Source of the DNA: UBA4479 sp963974935
GTDB lineage: Bacteria > Pseudomonadota > Alphaproteobacteria > Rhodospirillales > Casp-alpha2
Assembly: GCA_963974935.1 (NCBI GenBank)
Contig: CAXBEV010000003.1
Coordinates: 62,001 to 126,000, forward strand
Direction of reading: 5' to 3'
DNA: 64,000 bases
Position numbers and translations under genes: made by a program. Below, one piece after another: positions 60,901 to 64,000 of this stretch (positions are counted from its first letter, which is position 1; the number at the start of each line of letters is the position of its first letter). The notes under the pieces are model-generated. The model had not been told where the DNA came from. It saw only the letters and a program-made list of their open reading frames with translations, and did no database searches.

Positions 60901-61426
60901 TGTAGAGCCGCCCGTCGAAGGCGACGCGGAGCGCGTCCAGAAAACCCGCGGCTTCGTCGCGGCGACCCATCCGCAACAGTCGGCCGAGCGCCCCGTCGGC
61001 GCCGCCGCTGAGCAAGATCAGGCCGTCCGCGTGTGCGCACAATTCTTCCGGCGTGACCCCTGGACGCAGCGCGTCTTCGGAGTCCATGTAGGCGATTTTC
61101 AGCATCGTCAGCAGGTTGCGGTATCCGGCGTCGTTCTGCGCCAGCACCACCAATCCGCCGTCATCGAACATCGCCCGCGCACGGCCCTGTTCACCGCCGT
61201 CCAATTTGATGGTCAGTTGCGCGCCGATGATCGGCTGCACACCGGCATCCAGGGCTGCGAACGAAAATTCCAAACCACCGAACAGATTGTCGGTGTCGGT
61301 CAGCGCCACCGCCGGCATGTGCATCTCGGCGGCCAGTTTCACCAACTGTTTCGCCGGTATCGCCCCTTCGCAAAGCGAATAGGCACTGTGCGCGCGAAGG
61401 TGAACAAAATCAGCGTGATTAGACAT
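57923..61426 (-). CDS. dnaE: DNA polymerase III alpha subunit
   Basis: The 1167-residue protein is the replicative polymerase subunit. The PHP domain is at the N-terminus (FVHLRAHSAYSLCEGAIPAK, MPAVALTDTDNLFGGLEFS). The polymerase core has NGIPVGPGRGSGAGSVVAWS and the catalytic MPDFDIDFCQDRRDEVIRYV. Then come YQEQVMQIAQVLSGYTLGNA, GYGFNKSHAAAYALVAYQTA and a helix-hairpin-helix region. An OB-fold with LRLAGTFISKKEMTSKTGKR precedes the C-terminal domain. It is the DnaE1 type. It has no close partner on the same strand except lolD upstream. Confidence 0.98.
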   Translation of the reverse strand: MSNHADFVHLRAHSAYSLCEGAIPAKQLVKLAAEMHMPAVALTDTDNLFGGLEFSFAALDAGVQPIIGAQLTIKLDGGEQGRARAMFDDGGLVVLAQNDAGYRNLLTMLKIAYMDSEDALRPGVTPEELCAHADGLILLSGGADGALGRLLRMGRRDEAAGFLDALRVAFDGRLYIEIQRHGMPEERATEPQFIDWAYAHNLPLVATNEPFFVGPEFHRAHDALLCIHDSATLSDDERRKLTSDHYFKSAAEMRALFADLPEAIENTLVIAQRCAFMINKVAPILPPYKTDGGMTEADALKAQAHDGLTGRLSAHVFTDDMNAAARDTAEKPYRERLDYELGVIEQMGFPGYFLIVADFIKWAKENGIPVGPGRGSGAGSVVAWSLLITDLDPLRWGLLFERFLNPERVSMPDFDIDFCQDRRDEVIRYVQQKYGRDHVAQIITFGKLQARAVLRHVGRVLEMPYGFVDRICKMVPNNPANPVTLEQAITSEDGLRELIREDGQVREMVEIARKLEGLYHHASTHAAGVVIGDRPLEQLIPLYRDPRSDMPVTGFNMKFVEQAGLVKFDFLGLKTLSVLVKAEGFVNSKLPKDQQLELLKIPLDDPKTFEMISRGETTGVFQLESAGMRDVLRGLKPDTFEDIIAVVALYRPGPMDNIPSYIERKHGREEPDYLHPTLEPVLKETFGIPIYQEQVMQIAQVLSGYTLGNADLLRRAMGKKVQAEMDAQRKNFVEGAKARGVPEKQADDIFNVVDKFAGYGFNKSHAAAYALVAYQTAYMKANHPVEFMAASMAFDMNNTDKLNVFRQELDRLKVPLLPPDINRSDVSFAVEQVTDADGERAGVRYALAAVKNVGAQAMQALVDARNADGPFKSLTDFAGRVDPRDINKRQLENLTRAGAFDHLDANRRRVLQGLEAVVATASAAANDRNSNQISLFGGEAEETPEIRLPNIDDWAPMDRLREEFDAVGFYLSAHPLDAYERVLEKKRVRSSAEALAAAREGALRLAGTFISKKEMTSKTGKRFAFITFSDASGVFEATAFSEILAQHAELLVPGNSMIVDCALSMFGEQIRLTIQGLQSIDIAAKQAAASAKELRVYLDSADALAPLSDVLARGRNGGSGKSKVLITMRLRDCDEEVDIDLKENFALTHEMSLAVRSLPGVLDVREV

Positions 61427-61485
61427 GCCGTCAGGATTTCACAACTTGATGGTAAAGTCACCACATGTTGGGGTGGTTTTTGGAG

Positions 61486-61494
61486 TTATCCACA
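61486..61494 (+). promoter_or_regulatory. DnaA box upstream of dnaE
   Basis: TTATCCACA, a perfect match to the DnaA-box consensus, 60 bp upstream of the dnaE start codon. Only one strong copy is visible, so this is not an origin; it may give DnaA control of dnaE. Confidence 0.45.
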
Positions 61495-61523
61495 AGAAAG
61501 TGGACGGATTAGATTTACCTACC

Positions 61524-61542
61524 CTTCGCGGGAATGACGGTG
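61524..61542. repeat. Family B fragment
   Basis: CTTCGCGGGAATGACGG, the right side of a family B arm with its left side missing. It is a decayed or partial copy in the lolD-dnaE gap. Confidence 0.45.
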
Positions 61543-61571
61543 GGTTGAGGAAGCGATAAACGCAGTGCCCC

Positions 61572-62261
61572 TCACCCCTCGACCAGAACCCCATTCTCGA
61601 CACGCACAATACGGTCCATGCGTTTGGCGAGGTCGGGGTTGTGGGTGGCGACAAGGGCGGCCAGACCGGCGCCGCGGGCAAGATGCATCAGCACGTTGAA
61701 CACGCCGTCGGCGGTATCGGGATCAAGGTTGCCGGTCGGCTCATCGGCCAACAGCACGCGCGGCGATGCGGCCAACGCGCGGGCGATGGCGACGCGTTGT
61801 TGTTCGCCGCCGGATAGCTTGCCGGGGCGGTGATCGGCGCGTTCGGTCAAACCCATCCAGTCGAGCAGTTCATAGGCTCGGCTTTTCGCCATCGATTTAT
61901 CGATCCCGGCGATGATCTGCGGGATGATGATGTTTTCAAGTGCCGAGAATTCCGGCAACAGATGATGATATTGGTAGACGAAGCCGATGTTGTAACGCCG
62001 CACCAGTGTGCGGTCATCATCGCCGAGTCCGACGCAAGACTGGCCGTCGATCGCGATGTCGCCGCTGTTGGGTGCTTCAAGCAGACCCGCAATATGCAAC
62101 AGCGTCGACTTGCCGGCGCCGGACGGGCCGACCAACGCCACCACTTCGCCCGCTTTGACACTGAGGTTAGCCCCCCGTAACACATCCAGCGTGCGTTTGC
62201 CTTCGCCGAAGGTGCGGACAATGTTTTTGAGCTCTAAGATCGTCGGTGCGGCCTCATTCAT
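61572..62261 (-). CDS. lolD: Lipoprotein-releasing system ATP-binding protein LolD
   Basis: The 229-residue ABC ATPase has Walker A ALVGPSGAGKSTLLHIAGLL, the signature LSGGEQQRVAIARALAASPR and Walker B VLLADEPTGNLDPDTAD. The H-loop is AALVATHNPDLAKRMDRIV. It powers release of lipoproteins from the inner membrane to LolA. Its start overlaps the end of the permease gene by 8 bp, so the two are translationally coupled. Confidence 0.95.
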   Translation of the reverse strand: MNEAAPTILELKNIVRTFGEGKRTLDVLRGANLSVKAGEVVALVGPSGAGKSTLLHIAGLLEAPNSGDIAIDGQSCVGLGDDDRTLVRRYNIGFVYQYHHLLPEFSALENIIIPQIIAGIDKSMAKSRAYELLDWMGLTERADHRPGKLSGGEQQRVAIARALAASPRVLLADEPTGNLDPDTADGVFNVLMHLARGAGLAALVATHNPDLAKRMDRIVRVENGVLVEG

Positions 62262-63501
62262 AGCGGAGCGCCTCCGCCGGATCGATGCGGGCGGCGCGCC
62301 AGCTTGGATAGATTGTGGCGAGGAACGAGAGCCCTAAGCCCATCAGCACCACGGCGGTCACTTCGCCCGGATCGACAACGGCGGGCAGTTGCGAGAGGAA
62401 ATAGATTTCAGCCGCAAACAAGTCGCTGCCGGTCATGCCTTCGATCCAGCGGCGGATGGTCTCAATATTGGAGGCGAACGCGAGCCCGAGGCCAAATCCT
62501 GCCATGGTGCCGATCACGCCGACGCTGGCGCCCGCAATCAGGAAGATGCGCATGATCATACCTTTGGTCGCCCCCATGGTACGCAGGATGGCGATGTCGC
62601 GGCCTTTGTCTTTGACCAGCATGATCAGGCTGGAAACGATATTGAATGCGGCGACCAGAATGATCAGCGTCAAGATCAGGAACATCACGTTGCGTTCGAC
62701 CTGAATTGCATTGAAGAAGCTGGCGTTGGCGCGCTGCCAATCGTGCACATTCGCTTGACCGCGCAGCGCACGGGCGACCTCAAGCCCGATTGAGGGCGCA
62801 TCGTTGGGTTTGTCTAAGAATACTTCCAGGTTGGAGACCGCATCCGGCAGCTTGAAATATATTTGTGCGGCTTCGAGCGGCATGAAGATAAAACCGGAAT
62901 CGTATTCGTACATGCCGATTTCAAACGTACCGACGACGGTAAACGCGCGCATCCGTGGCACGGTGCCAAACGCCGTCACGTTGCCCTTGGGTGAGATCAG
63001 CGTCAGTTTCTCGCCGATGCTCAGCCCCATGCTTTGTGCGAGGCGCGATCCGATCAGCACCACGTCATCACCCTTGAACGCGGCAAGCGAGCCGCTGACG
63101 ATGTTGTCGGCGACGATCTTGCGCTTCGCCAAATCTTCGGCGCGGATGCCGCGCACCAGCGCGCCCTTGGCGACCGCGTTGGCCGATGCCATCACCTGGC
63201 CTTCGATCAGCGCGTTGACCGAGACCACGCCGTCTAGGCTCGCCAGCTTTTCCATGATCGGCTGGTAGTCTGTCATTTTGCCCTGTATCGGGCCATAGAC
63301 GCTGAGGTGCCCATTGATACCGAGAATCCGGTCCAGCAGTTCCTGGCGGAACCCGTTCATCACCGACATGACGATGATCAGCGTGGCGACGCCGAGCGCG
63401 ATCCCGACCAGCGAGAACCAGGCGATTACTGAGATGAACCCCTCCTGGCGCCGGGCGCGGAGGTAGCGCATCGCCATCATCCATTCAAAAGCTGAGAACA
63501 T
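62254..63501 (-). CDS. lolC: Lipoprotein-releasing system permease (LolC/LolE)
   Basis: The 415-residue protein begins MFSAFEWMMAMRYLRARRQE, then GFISVIAWFSLVGIALGVAT. One membrane helix is followed by a periplasmic domain of about 200 residues, and then three helices of the FtsX type (ILTLIILVAAFNIVSSLIML, FLIAGASVGVIGTMAGFGLG, VVLMGLGLSFLATIYPSWRA). Alphaproteobacteria often have one LolC/E-type permease acting as a homodimer, and only one is seen here. The usual upstream proS gene is not present in this window. Confidence 0.93.
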   Translation of the reverse strand: MFSAFEWMMAMRYLRARRQEGFISVIAWFSLVGIALGVATLIIVMSVMNGFRQELLDRILGINGHLSVYGPIQGKMTDYQPIMEKLASLDGVVSVNALIEGQVMASANAVAKGALVRGIRAEDLAKRKIVADNIVSGSLAAFKGDDVVLIGSRLAQSMGLSIGEKLTLISPKGNVTAFGTVPRMRAFTVVGTFEIGMYEYDSGFIFMPLEAAQIYFKLPDAVSNLEVFLDKPNDAPSIGLEVARALRGQANVHDWQRANASFFNAIQVERNVMFLILTLIILVAAFNIVSSLIMLVKDKGRDIAILRTMGATKGMIMRIFLIAGASVGVIGTMAGFGLGLAFASNIETIRRWIEGMTGSDLFAAEIYFLSQLPAVVDPGEVTAVVLMGLGLSFLATIYPSWRAARIDPAEALRYE

Positions 63502-63605
63502 AGGCCGGAGAAGCTCCTTGGATTGGGGAACGCCGACGTAACGGCGTTACGCGCCCCTTTTAAGCGATGCCGGCGGCACCATCAACCGCGCATCGGCGTT
63601 GATCA

Positions 63606-64000
63606 TTACGGCATAAGGTTGTTGGTAAAGATACGCCCGCGGCCGGGCAGCGTGGCACTGAGGCCTGCGATCTGCAGCATATGCCATGCCATCACTTGGT
63701 TGGAGCACAGCACAGGCTTGCCGATGGCGGCTTCGGCTTCTTCGACGACCTCGAAGGCACGGAGATTCGTGCACGATGCGAACACCGCCTCGCAATCGCC
63801 CTTCCCGACTTCGATCATCGCTTCCAAGACGGAGCGCGGGTCGATCCGACCGACGGTGTGGTCTTCAGCTTGCTCGAACGAGGCAAAGGCGCCGACGTCG
63901 ACACCGTCGTTTTTCAACGAGGCAATCATGGCGTCGGCGACATTGGCGACGTACGGCGACAACAGCCCGAGTTTGGTAATGCCGAGGGCGCGGCATGCGG
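63606..64000 (-). CDS. Asp/Glu racemase-superfamily protein (maleate isomerase / arylmalonate decarboxylase-like), 3' part
   Basis: The frame runs off the right edge, so the start is not seen; 131 residues are visible. It has LGITKLGLLSPYVANVADAM, then GVDVGAFASFEQAEDHTVGR, DCEAVFASCTNLRAFEVVEE and AEAAIGKPVLCSNQVMAWHM. The Cys in ASCTNLR is at the place of the second catalytic cysteine of the family. Members include maleate isomerases, EutA-like ectoine genes and arylmalonate decarboxylases; which one this is cannot be decided from the fragment. A gap of about 100 bp separates it from lolC. Confidence 0.75.
   Translation of the reverse strand, partial: ACRALGITKLGLLSPYVANVADAMIASLKNDGVDVGAFASFEQAEDHTVGRIDPRSVLEAMIEVGKGDCEAVFASCTNLRAFEVVEEAEAAIGKPVLCSNQVMAWHMLQIAGLSATLPGRGRIFTNNLMP

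Noticed and set aside
61440..61571. Replication origin near the DnaA box
   Set aside because: Only one strong box is present, with no cluster and no AT-rich unwinding region; dnaA is not nearby.
63547..63795. Minus-strand frame of 82 residues near the right end
   Set aside because: It overlaps the racemase-family gene in another frame and is rich in Arg and Pro, typical of a shadow frame.

Overview
The window reads as chromosome from a free-living Alphaproteobacterium, most likely of the Rhodospirillales sensu lato. The evidence is the gene order, not any one gene. The blocks lipA-lpd-pdhC-pdhB-pdhA-ftsB, eno-kdsA-pyrG-secG-tpiA and ppiD-trpE // trpGDC-moaC-moeA-lexA-comEC-gltX-gltA are arranged as in that class, as is the run lpxB-lpxI-lpxA-fabZ-lpxD-ompH-bamA-rseP-dxr-cdsA-uppS-frr-pyrH-tsf-rpsB followed by dnaE-lolD-lolC. 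A lipoyl domain fused to pyruvate dehydrogenase E1 beta, a GAAC-N7-GAAC LexA box and aerobic-type CobS/CobT point the same way. The DNA is moderately GC-rich. I found no tRNA, rRNA, IS element, prophage or CRISPR array.

Layout. 1-9079: the 3' end of a cinA-like gene, a COQ10-type START protein, lipoyl synthase, a GNAT acetyltransferase and the pyruvate dehydrogenase operon. A tandem pair of ABM-like ferredoxin-fold genes follows, translationally coupled to ftsB. 9359-19562: an accessory stretch separating ftsB from eno. It holds a retropepsin-like membrane protease next to a secreted HExxH/Sel1 protein, a phytase-like esterase, a calcineurin-type phosphoesterase, cobT and cobS, an orphan histidine kinase, a J-domain protein and rpmB. 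19757-25661: eno, kdsA, pyrG, secG and tpiA on the minus strand, interrupted downstream of pyrG by a small NIPSNAP gene flanked by a second, synonymously diverged pyrG 3' end. 25971-42055: ppiD, the trp genes (split by a deacetylase and a response regulator), moaC, moeA, lexA, comEC (minus), gltX and gltA. 42321-56817: a long minus-strand envelope and translation run covering lipid A synthesis, outer-membrane assembly, isoprenoid and phospholipid precursors, ribosome recycling, UMP kinase, EF-Ts and S2. 57169-64000: a RimL-like acetyltransferase, dnaE, lolD, lolC/E and a partial Asp/Glu-racemase-superfamily gene.

Most genes are housekeeping and recognisable from catalytic motifs. The notable non-coding content is a dense set of intergenic palindromic repeats in four families (called A to D here). 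Nearly all begin or end with GTCATCC/GTCATTC. Family A forms oriented elements of about 100 bp, with two inverted palindromes around a conserved core, resembling REPINs; no transposase is present in the window. The most unusual local features are the displaced pyrG 3' end (17 identical codons' worth of peptide, all nucleotide differences silent), the retropepsin + HExxH/Sel1 pair, the ABM pair wedged between ftsB and pdhA, and a response regulator that lacks the usual acidic pair.
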